A stretch of DNA of 64,000 nucleotides from NCBI RefSeq assembly GCF_001182785.1, contig NZ_CP012099.1:3470501-3534500 (forward strand). The letters are read 5' to 3'. Position 1 is the first letter of the stretch. The number at the start of each line of letters is the position of its first letter. Positions 48,571 to 56,598 of this stretch are shown one piece after another. The notes beneath the pieces are model-generated. The model was not told the origin of the DNA. It was given only the letters and a program-made list of their open reading frames with translations, and ran no database searches. Both the position numbers and the translations under genes were made by a program. This DNA comes from Bacillus thuringiensis (lineage in GTDB: Bacteria > Bacillota > Bacilli > Bacillales > Bacillaceae_G).

Positions 48571-48662
48571 TTTTCCTCCTTAAAAAGGCAAAAGGGGACC
48601 TTATCTTTTTAAGACAGACTTCTGTCCTAAAAAAAGTAAGGCCCCCTTCTAACTAATAGACT
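48571..48662 (-). promoter_or_regulatory. HutP-dependent attenuator between hutP and hutH
   Basis: The minus strand carries three UAG triplets just before a large nested hairpin: an outer stem GGGGGCCTTA with TAAGGTCCCC and an inner stem GGACAGA with TCTGTC, followed by a T-rich tail. In B. subtilis histidine-bound HutP hexamers grip NAG repeats here and let polymerase read through. The match is by architecture. Confidence 0.8.
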
Positions 48663-48671
48663 ATGGGCAAA

Positions 48672-49112
48672 TCATATGTGATTAATTCCTAAACCAATCG
48701 CCTCATGCTCAGATCCTTTTACAGGTGCACCAATCGTTCCATATAATGCAACAGCAACCCATTCGCCTTCTTTTTTTCCGTCGTATGGTGTACCGCGCAC
48801 AATCGCAAACCGAAGTCCTACTGTACGAAGAACGTCTGCTAACTGAATTTGACCTCTCGTCACTCCGTACAAAGCTTCCATAATTGCATGATAAAGTGCA
48901 TGTGTTTCTCTGTAAACATCTGTTTCAATAACTTGGTTGCTCTTAGCCGCTGTTTCCATTGCTGCGACAACCTTTTGCGAATTCATCGAACCCACTTTCC
49001 CCGTACAATACTTCCAACCTTTCGGAATGGATAATACAGGACTTTCATTTTCATCCGCAAGTGCCAACAGCATGGCCATACGACCAATTCGATGTGTTCC
49101 TTGAAGAAGCAT
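48672..49112 (-). CDS. hutP: Hut operon positive regulator HutP
   Basis: This 146-residue RNA-binding antiterminator binds histidine and magnesium. The recognisable core is [37 protein letters not shown] and the end [21 protein letters not shown], with metal-binding His residues. GAGAGAG precedes the ATG. It is first in hutPHUIG. Its promoter overlaps a cre-like site. Confidence 0.94.
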
Positions 49113-49158
49113 GTGACTCTCTCATTTCTTTTGAATTATTTGAATATTACTTAATTTA

Positions 49159-49187
49159 AGAATATATGAAAACGGTTAAATCGTCAA
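49159..49187 (-). promoter_or_regulatory. hutP: hut promoter with overlapping cre-like site
   Basis: The minus strand shows TTGACG (49182-49187), 17 bases, and TATTCT (49159-49164). ATGAAAACGGTTAAA at 49166-49180 fits the CcpA cre consensus with one mismatch and lies in the spacer, matching known glucose repression of hut in Bacillus. Confidence 0.65.
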
Positions 49188-49307
49188 TAGTTTAAACTCA
49201 CATTCAAACAATTTTTTCATCCCCTCCATTTGTGTACACAAATTATTTACACAATTTTTCCAAGCATGCTATTGTCTCACTAACAGATGCAAAGGGGCGA
49301 GATTTCA

Positions 49308-50255
49308 ATGACGAAGCGAAAAGATATTCATTTTCGAATTGAAGAAAAATTACTTGCAAGGTTTGAAGCTGCACTCCATTACGAAGGTTTAAAGAAAACG
49401 GATGTATTAACACATGCGATCCAACAATTTTGTACGAAAGTGGAATATGAAAAAATGAATGATGTAAAAAGGCAATATAGCGTCAGTAACAATTTACAAA
49501 CACGTATCGATACGCATGAACATTACGAAGAAAAACAAGTGAATTTAGATGAAATCGTTATTGAACATTTACAACTTCAAGGGGAAGAAAACATATTAGA
49601 GGTTGGGTGCGCTAGCGGAAAATCCCTTTCCCTTTTACAAACAAATGGTCATAAAGGCCCATTAACCGGGTTGGATCAATCCGAAGCTATGCTTGCTGAA
49701 GCTGCTAAGACGAATAACTTAATAGAATGGAAACGAGGGGATGCTAGTAAACTCCCTTTCGAAACAAATTATTATGACCTAATAATCGCAAGACATATGT
49801 TATATCACATGAAAGATGTTGAAAAAACAATTCAAGGATTCCATAAAGTAATTCGTCCCGGTGGCTCACTTTTAGCTACAACAAATTCTAGTGTTACATT
49901 ACCTCGTATAGTTGAAATGTGTAACCGCATGTTAGACGCATTTGATTTACCGAAAACAACATCATCAGTCACTCCATTTTGTTTAGAAAATGGTAAAGAG
50001 ATATTACAATCCGTTTTTCCAACGGTTGAAGAAACAGTTATTCATAATGCGCTCGTTTTTCATCATTCTACCCCAATAGTAAACTATATTTCTAGCATGT
50101 TTCCGTCGCTAAATATACCTGATAATACACTTCTTCACGCGGAAATGAAGGTATGGCTAAAAGAAGAAGTAGAAAATGAATTATCACTTCATAACGGTAT
50201 ATGGCGCGATCCGAAAACTTTAGTTATTTATTGGTGTAAAAAAGAAAAAAGCTAG
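49308..50255 (+). CDS. SAM-dependent methyltransferase with N-terminal ribbon-helix-helix-like segment
   Basis: This 315-residue protein has a class I methyltransferase domain (about residues 80-210) with motif I NILEVGCASGKSLSLL, the acidic residue GLDQSEAM, and the post-I region YYDLIIARHMLYHMKD of the ubiE/type 11 group. Its first 45 residues (IHFRIEEKLLARFEAALHY then TDVLTHAIQQF) look like an RHH DNA-binding or dimerisation unit, an unusual fusion. The substrate is unknown. AAGGGG precedes ATG 49308. It is divergent from hutP. Confidence 0.82.
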   Translation: MTKRKDIHFRIEEKLLARFEAALHYEGLKKTDVLTHAIQQFCTKVEYEKMNDVKRQYSVSNNLQTRIDTHEHYEEKQVNLDEIVIEHLQLQGEENILEVGCASGKSLSLLQTNGHKGPLTGLDQSEAMLAEAAKTNNLIEWKRGDASKLPFETNYYDLIIARHMLYHMKDVEKTIQGFHKVIRPGGSLLATTNSSVTLPRIVEMCNRMLDAFDLPKTTSSVTPFCLENGKEILQSVFPTVEETVIHNALVFHHSTPIVNYISSMFPSLNIPDNTLLHAEMKVWLKEEVENELSLHNGIWRDPKTLVIYWCKKEKS

Positions 50256-50270
50256 CATTCGCTAGCTTTT
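50247..50270. terminator. Terminator between the methyltransferase and DJ-1 genes
   Basis: AAAAGCTAGC and GCTAGCTTTT pair around four bases and overlap the methyltransferase stop codon. Confidence 0.85.
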
Positions 50271-50841
50271 ATACATTTTCAGATAAAAGTTTCTCCATCA
50301 TCACATTACCCTTACCGCCATAAAAATTTGTATTATGTTCGTTCGCTATCCCAAAGTAAGAGGCAATCGCTATTCCGAATGGTACAAATGCATGTCCTTG
50401 TGCTGTAATAATATTTGAGTGTTGCACAACTTCTTTATACACAAAATTTTCTACTGGAAAACAATCAAGTTTTTGATAATCTATGGTCACTGTATACGAG
50501 ATTTCTTTGAATAAGCCTGCTTTTGCTAGCGCATACGGTCCAGCGCAAATAGCAGCTACTAATTTTTCTTGTTCGTGAAATTGGCGAATGACTGAAAAGA
50601 GTCCTTCTGCATCCTTCATATGTATCTCATCCCCGCCTGGAATAATAATTCCCTCATATTCTTCTACATGCACTTCCCTTAATTCTATATGTGGTTGCAC
50701 TTGCAAACCTGTTTCACTTATAATCAATTCTTTTGTTAAGCCCGCTGTAATGATTTCAAATTTATTCTTCAGCAATGCCGTTGCTACTGTTATTTCAAAC
50801 TCTGCAAATGTTGGGTATACAAGTAAAAGTATTTTTTTCAT
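50269..50841 (-). CDS. DJ-1/PfpI family protein
   Basis: This 190-residue protein has the DJ-1 fold with the nucleophile elbow AAICAGPYALAKAG (Cys near residue 100) and the acidic residue in GIIIPGGDEIH. Family members act as glyoxalases, deglycases, chaperones or proteases, so the activity is open. The start overlaps the stop of the P-loop kinase gene as ATGA, so the two are cotranscribed and coupled. Confidence 0.86.
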   Translation of the reverse strand: MKKILLLVYPTFAEFEITVATALLKNKFEIITAGLTKELIISETGLQVQPHIELREVHVEEYEGIIIPGGDEIHMKDAEGLFSVIRQFHEQEKLVAAICAGPYALAKAGLFKEISYTVTIDYQKLDCFPVENFVYKEVVQHSNIITAQGHAFVPFGIAIASYFGIANEHNTNFYGGKGNVMMEKLLSENV

Positions 50842-51416
50842 AGCTCTCTCTCCTTTAACCAGTCCATAAAATATACCTCTAAATCGTCCACTGTTAATCT
50901 ATTCGTGTCCACATAAGTTACAGGAAATTGTTTATACCAGTCTTTTTCAGTTTCTACTAATTTAAATTGCTCCTCAAACGTACTTCTGTTTCTTGTTCTA
51001 TCATTATTTTTTCTATCATATACATTCTTCTTCGTAACATCTAAGTAAAAAATCGCATCCGAACGGCATTCTCTTAATTCATATAATTCATCTTTCAATT
51101 CAGCTTCTATATCCCACTCTTCCCCTATAATCGTTGGATAAAAGAGTGTAAAAAACTCAATATCTTCTGGTCCGCGATCAAAAATTACGACTGAATCTTT
51201 CACATTTTGAAACTCCTTAATTTTTGCTTCCATAAACATTTTTTGATTCATAATAAACCCTACTTTTGAATTCATATCTAAATTCAATTTTTTTCGCTTC
51301 TCTACAATTGGATATGGATTTTCATATATAACTCGAAACCCTCTCTTTTCTAATCTTTTTGCTAATGTTGTTTTTCCGCTAGCCATCGGCCCTTGCAGTG
51401 AAATTACGTATGCCAC
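50838..51416 (-). CDS. P-loop kinase-like protein (AAA/dNK-type)
   Basis: This 192-residue protein has the Walker A motif SLQGPMASGKTTLAKRL near residues 5-22 and an FDRGPEDIEFF region resembling the DR(S/G) motif of deoxynucleoside and thymidylate-type kinases, with an Arg-rich lid DRKNNDRTRNR. Its substrate is unknown. GTG 51416 lies ten bases after AAGGG; ATG 51425 is closer. It is coupled to the DJ-1 gene. Confidence 0.78.
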   Translation of the reverse strand: MAYVISLQGPMASGKTTLAKRLEKRGFRVIYENPYPIVEKRKKLNLDMNSKVGFIMNQKMFMEAKIKEFQNVKDSVVIFDRGPEDIEFFTLFYPTIIGEEWDIEAELKDELYELRECRSDAIFYLDVTKKNVYDRKNNDRTRNRSTFEEQFKLVETEKDWYKQFPVTYVDTNRLTVDDLEVYFMDWLKEREL

Positions 51417-51492
51417 GCCTATCATTCCCTTACACTTTAGTACACCTATAATATACAGAATTTTGAAAACTCTCAACATTATATATATCATC

Positions 51493-51521
51493 TTGTTTCT
51501 TATTCTTATCTAACTTATAAT
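51493..51521 (+). promoter_or_regulatory. Promoter of a possible small RNA
   Basis: TTGTTT (51493-51498), 17 bases, TATAAT (51516-51521). It points right although no coding sequence begins until 51671, and a strong terminator lies in between. Confidence 0.6.
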
Positions 51522-51527
51522 GAAAAA

Positions 51528-51590
51528 TAGAGATTATGACGGACGCATCAATAATGTAAGCTTGGAAATCCAAGCTTACATTATTTTTTG
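51528..51590 (+). ncRNA. Candidate small RNA of about 60 nucleotides
   Basis: A good promoter at 51493-51521 is followed after about 60 bases by a textbook terminator: AATGTAAGCTTGGA and TCCAAGCTTACATT with a two-base loop, then a T tract (51553-51590). No ORF of meaningful size fits inside. It may be a short regulatory RNA or an attenuator for the gene at 51671. Confidence 0.45.
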
Positions 51591-51614
51591 CTTTCCCTTT
51601 TCTAATAAAAAGAG

Positions 51615-51620
51615 TATACT
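51615..51620 (+). promoter_or_regulatory. Probable -10 box of the 98-residue gene
   Basis: TATACT lies just ahead of the LexA-type palindrome. TTTCCC, 17 bases upstream, is a weak -35. Confidence 0.45.
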
Positions 51621-51625
51621 ATATT

Positions 51626-51639
51626 AGAACGTATGTTCT
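51626..51639. promoter_or_regulatory. LexA (DinR) box-like palindrome
   Basis: AGAACGTATGTTCT contains the GAAC-N4-GTTC core, and the central four bases fit the Bacillus consensus RNRY. It lies at the expected transcription start of the 98-residue gene, where LexA would block it until DNA damage. Confidence 0.6.
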
Positions 51640-51670
51640 TAATAATTACATACAGTAAGGAGATAGAACA

Positions 51671-51967
51671 ATGGTATACGACACAAAAGCAATTTCTTGG
51701 AATGAATCTTTAAAACAACTTCAACGCCGCTATACAAACAAACAAGTTGACCGAAAAGAATTTGAGGATATTGAACTAATGGAATTCTTCCGCGATAACG
51801 ACTACATTTCTTTACCTACACATATAAGCGGCCTATCAAAAACACGTTTTACTTCTTACTCTATTTTCACAACTGAAGATAAAGATCGTAAAGTTGGCAC
51901 ACTTATTATTGAGTATGTTGAAGACGATAATAATAATTTATGCGTTGAACAACTATACTTCGTTTAA
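51671..51967 (+). CDS. Hypothetical protein, 98 residues, possibly SOS-regulated
   Basis: I do not recognise this protein. It is soluble and acidic, with helical N-terminal residues 8-45 (ESLKQLQRRYTNKQVDRKEFEDIE) and a beta-rich C-terminal half with VGTLIIEYVEDDNNNL. TAAGGAGA precedes the ATG, and a terminator follows. The LexA-type box at its promoter suggests induction by DNA damage. Confidence 0.65.
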   Translation: MVYDTKAISWNESLKQLQRRYTNKQVDRKEFEDIELMEFFRDNDYISLPTHISGLSKTRFTSYSIFTTEDKDRKVGTLIIEYVEDDNNNLCVEQLYFV

Positions 51968-51972
51968 ACTAT

Positions 51973-51999
51973 AACGCTTGGTCAAAATGACCAAGCGTT
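51973..51999 (+). terminator. Terminator of the 98-residue gene
   Basis: AACGCTTGGTCA and TGACCAAGCGTT pair around three A residues. Confidence 0.85.
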
Positions 52000-52070
52000 C
52001 TTGCTTTCTATGAATCTCACTGTATATAATATGAATAAAAGAAAACCGCTATCATTAAGGGGGGATATGC

Positions 52071-52502
52071 TTGCTCGAAGGATGGTTCAGTTGGTTCATT
52101 TTATTATGGACGGTTATTTTATTAGGGCTTATGTCTATCGGTGGATACTTTATGTTCAGAAAATTTTTAAAACGATTACCAAAAGAAGACGGCATGTCCA
52201 TTTTGGATTGGGAAGAACACTACATAAATAAAACGAGACATTTATGGGCTGACGAACAAAAACAATTGTTAGAAGAGCTTGTAAGTCCTGTTCCAGAACT
52301 ATTTCGCGATGTTGCAAAATCAAAGATCGCTGGAAAAATCGGGGAACTTGCATTACAAGAAAATGCCTCTCAAATTACACAAGACTTAATTATTAAAGGA
52401 TATATCATTGCCACACCAAAGCGTGATCATAAATTTTTAATTAAAAAACTACAAGAAAAAAAGATTGATTATTCTAACTATCAATCTTTACTCGCAAAGT
52501 AA
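52071..52502 (+). CDS. yneK: DUF2621 membrane-anchored protein YneK
   Basis: This 143-residue protein has one N-terminal helix (residues 5-27) and a soluble part that matches YneK/DUF2621: DWEEHYINKTRHLW, LVSPVPELFRDVAKSKIAGKIGELAL and the end PKRDHKFLIKKLQEKKIDY. The start is TTG 52071 with a GGGGGG ribosome site. In B. subtilis yneK lies next to ccdC, as here, but its function is unknown. Confidence 0.85.
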   Translation: MLEGWFSWFILLWTVILLGLMSIGGYFMFRKFLKRLPKEDGMSILDWEEHYINKTRHLWADEQKQLLEELVSPVPELFRDVAKSKIAGKIGELALQENASQITQDLIIKGYIIATPKRDHKFLIKKLQEKKIDYSNYQSLLAK

Positions 52503-52522
52503 CTCCATATTATTTTCGATAA

Positions 52523-52552
52523 AAAAGACAGCGCCTTTAACGCTGTCTTTTT
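52523..52552. terminator. Terminator between yneK and ccdC
   Basis: AAAAGACAGCG and CGCTGTCTTTT pair around seven bases, with T tracts on both strands. Confidence 0.9.
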
Positions 52553-52572
52553 ATTTAGTACATATACAGTTT

Positions 52573-53079
52573 TTAAGTTAGCTTCATATCTTTTTCATTA
52601 TAAAAACCATCTTCTTTTTCCATTTCCTTCTGTAATTTCGTAAAGGAACGATACATTGCAATTCTCCATGACACAATCATCGCAAACGCAAGTAAGAAGA
52701 ACATGCCACTAAGTTGTCCTAAATCAAGAGATTGGCTTAAGTATGTTTTAAATACAATCCGCACGACAAGTAATCCAATTAATATAAAAACAAAGGCTTT
52801 TGAACGCTTCAAATAAATCTCTTGTCCTCTAATTTCAAATTTAGATGTTTTAATAAGAAAAATAGAGAAAATCAAACCGACACCAATTGCTTCTAACATT
52901 TCTGCTGGAGTTAATCGAAATTCAGGAAAAACATACATCAATGCGCCCGTACTCATAAAAAATGGCGGAAGTATAATTTTTTTCAATGTTGCAGGTTTCT
53001 TAGCTGCTTTTAAACGAATAAACATCGCACCGACAGCCATACAAACAGCAACGATACTGGATAAAACAACTATGTTCAT
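52573..53079 (-). CDS. ccdC: CcdC membrane protein
   Basis: This 168-residue protein has about five helices, the loop KFEIRGQEIYLKRSKAF and IVSWRIAMYRSFTKL, which match CcdC (YneJ). In B. subtilis ccdC lies downstream of ccdA and ccdB; it is not required for cytochrome c maturation there. The ccdB gene (a CheY-like protein) is absent between ccdA and ccdC here. GGATGAG precedes the ATG. A paralogue occurs at 38479-38967. Confidence 0.87.
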   Translation of the reverse strand: MNIVVLSSIVAVCMAVGAMFIRLKAAKKPATLKKIILPPFFMSTGALMYVFPEFRLTPAEMLEAIGVGLIFSIFLIKTSKFEIRGQEIYLKRSKAFVFILIGLLVVRIVFKTYLSQSLDLGQLSGMFFLLAFAMIVSWRIAMYRSFTKLQKEMEKEDGFYNEKDMKLT

Positions 53080-53169
53080 ATTTTCTCATCCTTTTTTGTG
53101 GCTATATGCAAAATATACTTTCATTATATGCTTTTCCGTTAGTATTTCCAACATTTTCGCAGAATAATA

Positions 53170-53880
53170 CTAAAAACCGGTAAAACCACCAAATAAACTT
53201 GAGAAATATACGATAATTTTCGTCATCCAGTTAAAGTATAGGAAGACACCCATAACAATCATAATGTATCCTCCGACTTTCATGAAGGCCATACTATTTC
53301 TTTTAATCCAAGACATTTTCGTAATAAAAAATGACAGTACGAAAAACGGGATAGCAAATCCAAGTATGTAAGCAATCATGTAAATCATTGCTGATTCTGG
53401 GTTTGTTGCTGCTAATCCAATTACGGACACTAGAATTGGTCCGGTACATGGCGTCCACCCTGCTGCAAAGGCTAATCCAATTAGTACTGATCCAAAATAG
53501 CCACTTGGACGATTTTTAAATGTAAATTTACGGTCTTGCATTAAAAATTTCGGCTTAAACACCCCGACAATAATTAAACCGAACACGATGATAAAGATAC
53601 CACCTAACTGTCTGATTAAATCTTTATAGTCAGTAAAGATTCCTCCAATAAAACTTGTACCAAATCCAATTGCAATAAATATAATTGAAAATCCAAGTAA
53701 GAAAAACGCTGTATGTATCATACTTCTTTTGCGAAGCATTGCATTTTCTTCTTTCAATTCAGAAACCGACATACCTGTTATGTACGATAAAAATGCCGGA
53801 TAAAGCGGTAAGCAACATGGGGAAATAAATGATAAGAACCCGGCGCCAAACGCTAAAAAAATACTAATATCTTGCATCAT
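53170..53880 (-). CDS. ccdA: Cytochrome c biogenesis thiol-disulfide transporter CcdA
   Basis: This 236-residue, six-helix protein carries electrons across the membrane to thioredoxin-like partners for cytochrome c maturation and spore formation. The two redox Cys positions are visible in [17 protein letters not shown] and [23 protein letters not shown] precedes ATG 53880; the frame is open to 53934. It lies 90 bases upstream of ccdC. Confidence 0.93.
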   Translation of the reverse strand: MMQDISIFLAFGAGFLSFISPCCLPLYPAFLSYITGMSVSELKEENAMLRKRSMIHTAFFLLGFSIIFIAIGFGTSFIGGIFTDYKDLIRQLGGIFIIVFGLIIVGVFKPKFLMQDRKFTFKNRPSGYFGSVLIGLAFAAGWTPCTGPILVSVIGLAATNPESAMIYMIAYILGFAIPFFVLSFFITKMSWIKRNSMAFMKVGGYIMIVMGVFLYFNWMTKIIVYFSSLFGGFTGF

Positions 53881-54365
53881 TCCACTCCTCTCCCTAAATA
53901 TTGTAACAAAAACACATAAAAATACTATGAACAATTCGTGAAATCACTTTTACAACGTGGCAATAAGAAAAAACATATTTCCTCACAGTTTCTAATAAAA
54001 CGTTTTCATTTCCTTCTATTATATAGAAAAAACTCAAATGCATTATGAAACTCCTTTAATTGTTATTAACATAACAAAGGTAACATAGTTTCTCAAATAA
54101 TTAGCACGCTACTAGTACGCCTATTTACATATTTGTTTAAAAAATATTTTTTTCAAATGCTGTCTCTATACAATGCAAAGTTGATTTTATAATACTTCTA
54201 CTATTAATAATTTCAAGATTATGCATAAATATCATACTTTTATTATTATTCTATAAAATGTCATACTTTTCTTTCATTTGACCCTTTATTTCTAATTTTG
54301 TATACTTCCCTCTAGTTATATATTTTCGATACGGAACAACTTCATATAGATGGGAGGAATTTTTC
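53881..54365. other. Gene-free gap before the EamA transporter
   Basis: I see no gene in this 485-base AT-rich stretch. The only clear signal is a promoter for the EamA gene, TTGACC (54278-54283), 17 bases, TATACT (54301-54306). Confidence 0.6.
54278..54306 (+). promoter_or_regulatory. Promoter of the EamA transporter
   Basis: TTGACC, a 17-base spacer and TATACT form a good sigma-A promoter 60 bases ahead of the start codon. Confidence 0.7.
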
Positions 54366-55274
54366 ATGCTTCGTTATTCTCTTTTAGTTTTATTAGGAGC
54401 GTGTAGTTATGGAATTTTAGCTATTTTTGTTAAGCTTGCATATGCAGAAGGATTTTCACTTGGAGAGGTAATTGGCAGCCAATATTTGTTCGGTTGGATT
54501 ATTTTGCTTGCTATTACACTTCTATTTTCTAGACATCGCGTTCCTTTAAAGCAAGCATTACTTTTATTCGTTGCAGGAACATCTGCAAGTTTTACCGGAA
54601 TTTTTTATTATGCCTCATTAAAAACTGTACCAGCTTCTATTGCAATTATTCTTTTATTCCAATTCGTTTGGGTCGGAATTATCATTGAAGCAGTCGCAAC
54701 AAAAACATTACCTTCAAGAGAAAAAGTTATTTCTGTTATTTTCTTACTTGTAGGGACATTTTTATCAAGTGGTTTACTAGAACAATCAGCAGGTGCTTTC
54801 GATACGACTGGAATCATTTTAGGTTTATTATCTGCTGTTACATTCGCAACATACATTTTCGTGAGCGGAAAAGTTGCTGTTGAAGTACCTTCATTACCGC
54901 GCGGTGTTCTCTTAATGACTGGTGCTTTAACTTTAGTCATGATTGTATTCCCACCAACATTTATTTTTAATGGTGCCATTTCTCAAGGTCTTTGGAAATA
55001 CGGTTTAGGATTAGGAACATTTAGTATCGTCATTCCATCTATTGCCTTTACAATCGGGATTCCAAAAATCGGTTCTGGCTTAGCGACTATTCTTGGTGCA
55101 GCGGAACTACCAGTTACAACAATTATGTCAGTATTCGTTTTAAAAGAGGCTGTACTATCTTCACAATGGTTCGGTGTATCACTTATATTAATTGGGATTG
55201 CAATCCCGCAAATTGCATACGCAATGCGTGGACGTTATCGTAAACATCATACGCATAAAAAAGTCGCAGCATAA
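54366..55274 (+). CDS. EamA/DMT family transporter
   Basis: This 302-residue membrane protein has ten helices formed from two EamA repeats (about residues 5-135 and 150-285), typical of drug/metabolite exporters. It starts LLVLLGACSYGILAIFVKLAY and ends in a basic tail KHHTHKKVAA. GGGAGGA precedes the ATG. The substrate is unknown. The dispersed repeat copy B covers its stop codon. Confidence 0.88.
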   Translation: MLRYSLLVLLGACSYGILAIFVKLAYAEGFSLGEVIGSQYLFGWIILLAITLLFSRHRVPLKQALLLFVAGTSASFTGIFYYASLKTVPASIAIILLFQFVWVGIIIEAVATKTLPSREKVISVIFLLVGTFLSSGLLEQSAGAFDTTGIILGLLSAVTFATYIFVSGKVAVEVPSLPRGVLLMTGALTLVMIVFPPTFIFNGAISQGLWKYGLGLGTFSIVIPSIAFTIGIPKIGSGLATILGAAELPVTTIMSVFVLKEAVLSSQWFGVSLILIGIAIPQIAYAMRGRYRKHHTHKKVAA

Positions 55275-55320
55275 AGTGAAACTTTAATTAGTTGAACCAA
55301 TCGGGCTTTTATGGGATAAA
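55271..55320 (+). repeat. Dispersed 3'-end repeat, copy B (diverged)
   Basis: It starts ATAAAGTGAAACTTTAAT like copy A but then diverges (AATCGGGCTTTTATGGGAT). It includes the EamA stop codon. Confidence 0.6.
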
Positions 55321-55322
55321 CG

Positions 55323-55356
55323 AGAGAGGATTTTCATTTGAGAATCCTCTCTTTTA
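55323..55356 (+). terminator. Terminator after the EamA gene
   Basis: AGAGAGGATT and AATCCTCTCT pair around ten bases and end in TTTT. Confidence 0.85.
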
Positions 55357-55406
55357 TTGTTGTATACTTATGGTAAATATTTTGCTTAAGAAAGAAGGCA
55401 TACTAC

Positions 55407-56552
55407 ATGGTATCTATTTCAAATCACCTAAAAGAAAAACTTATTTCCATCCGCCGACATTTACATGAGTATCCAGAACTATCATATGAAGAGTTCGAAA
55501 CAACAAAAGCAATAAAAAATTGGTTAGAAGAAAAAAACATTACTATCATTGATTCCAATTTAGAAACAGGAATTATCGCTGAAGTATCTGGTAATAAAAA
55601 CGGGCCAATTGTAGCAGTTCGTGCTGATATTGATGCCCTTCCTATTCAAGAAGAAACACATGTGTCCTATGCATCTAAAGTATCAGGGAAAATGCATGCT
55701 TGTGGACATGATTTTCATACAGCTGCTATTTTAGGTACTGCTTTCTTATTAAAAGAAAGAGAATCTTCCCTAAATGGCACGGTTCGCTTCATATTCCAGC
55801 CAGCTGAAGAAAGCAGCAATGGTGCTTGCAAAGTTATTGATGCTGGACATTTACGTAATGTGCAAGCGATTTTCGGCATGCATAATAAACCTGATTTACC
55901 AGTAGGTACAATTGGCATTAAAGATGGTCCACTGATGGCCGGAGTTGATCGATTTGAAATTGAAATTCACGGAGTTGGTACACACGCGGCTGTACCAGAT
56001 GCTGGCGTAGATCCTATTGTCGCATCCTCTCAAATTGTGATGGCACTGCAAACAATTGTAAGCCGAAATATAAGTTCATCTCATAATGCGGTTGTTAGTG
56101 TTACAAGTATTCATTCAGGAAATACGTGGAACGTGATTCCTGAAAAAGCTACGTTAGAAGGAACTATCCGCACGTTCCAAGCTGAAACACGTGAAAAAAT
56201 CCCAGCACTCATGGAGCGTATTATTAACGGCGTATCTGATGCATTAGGTGTAAAAACGGAATTTCGTTTTTATTCAGGTCCTCCTGCTGTTCACAACGAT
56301 AAAGCTCTTACAGACTTATCTACTCACGTTGCCGCAAAGATGAATCTTAATATCATCTCACCTAGTCCGTCAATGGCTGGAGAAGATTTTTCATTTTACC
56401 AACAGGAAATACCAGGTTTATTCGTCTTTATGGGAACGAGCGGTACACATGAATGGCATCATCCTGCTTTTACAATTAATGAAGAGGCACTGCCTATAAG
56501 TGCAGAATACTTTGCTTTACTAGCCGAAAGAGCACTTAAACAATTCTCATAA
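55407..56552 (+). CDS. M20 family metallohydrolase (amidohydrolase)
   Basis: This 381-residue zinc peptidase-like enzyme belongs to the M20D group (hippurate hydrolase, N-acyl amino acid or N-acetyl-diaminopimelate deacylases). It begins IRRHLHEYPELSYEEFET and shows VRADIDALPIQEET, HACGHDFHTAA, QPAEESSNG, GMHNKPDLPVG and the late WHHPAFTINE. The exact acyl substrate is unknown. AAGAAGG precedes the ATG. A terminator follows. Confidence 0.88.
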   Translation: MVSISNHLKEKLISIRRHLHEYPELSYEEFETTKAIKNWLEEKNITIIDSNLETGIIAEVSGNKNGPIVAVRADIDALPIQEETHVSYASKVSGKMHACGHDFHTAAILGTAFLLKERESSLNGTVRFIFQPAEESSNGACKVIDAGHLRNVQAIFGMHNKPDLPVGTIGIKDGPLMAGVDRFEIEIHGVGTHAAVPDAGVDPIVASSQIVMALQTIVSRNISSSHNAVVSVTSIHSGNTWNVIPEKATLEGTIRTFQAETREKIPALMERIINGVSDALGVKTEFRFYSGPPAVHNDKALTDLSTHVAAKMNLNIISPSPSMAGEDFSFYQQEIPGLFVFMGTSGTHEWHHPAFTINEEALPISAEYFALLAERALKQFS

Positions 56553-56597
56553 AAAAAACCGTTCAAAGTGCATCTCAGCGCTCTGAACGGTTTTTTT
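56551..56597. terminator. Bidirectional terminator between the M20 and ABC genes
   Basis: AAAAAACCGTTCA and TGAACGGTTTTTT form the stem, with A and T tracts. Confidence 0.9.
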
Positions 56598-56598
56598 A

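Noticed and set aside
52001..52231. 76-residue ORF ahead of yneK
   Set aside because: It overlaps yneK in another frame and lacks a ribosome site.
54608..54979. 123-residue minus-strand ORF
   Set aside because: It lies opposite the EamA transporter and has the skewed composition of an antisense frame.
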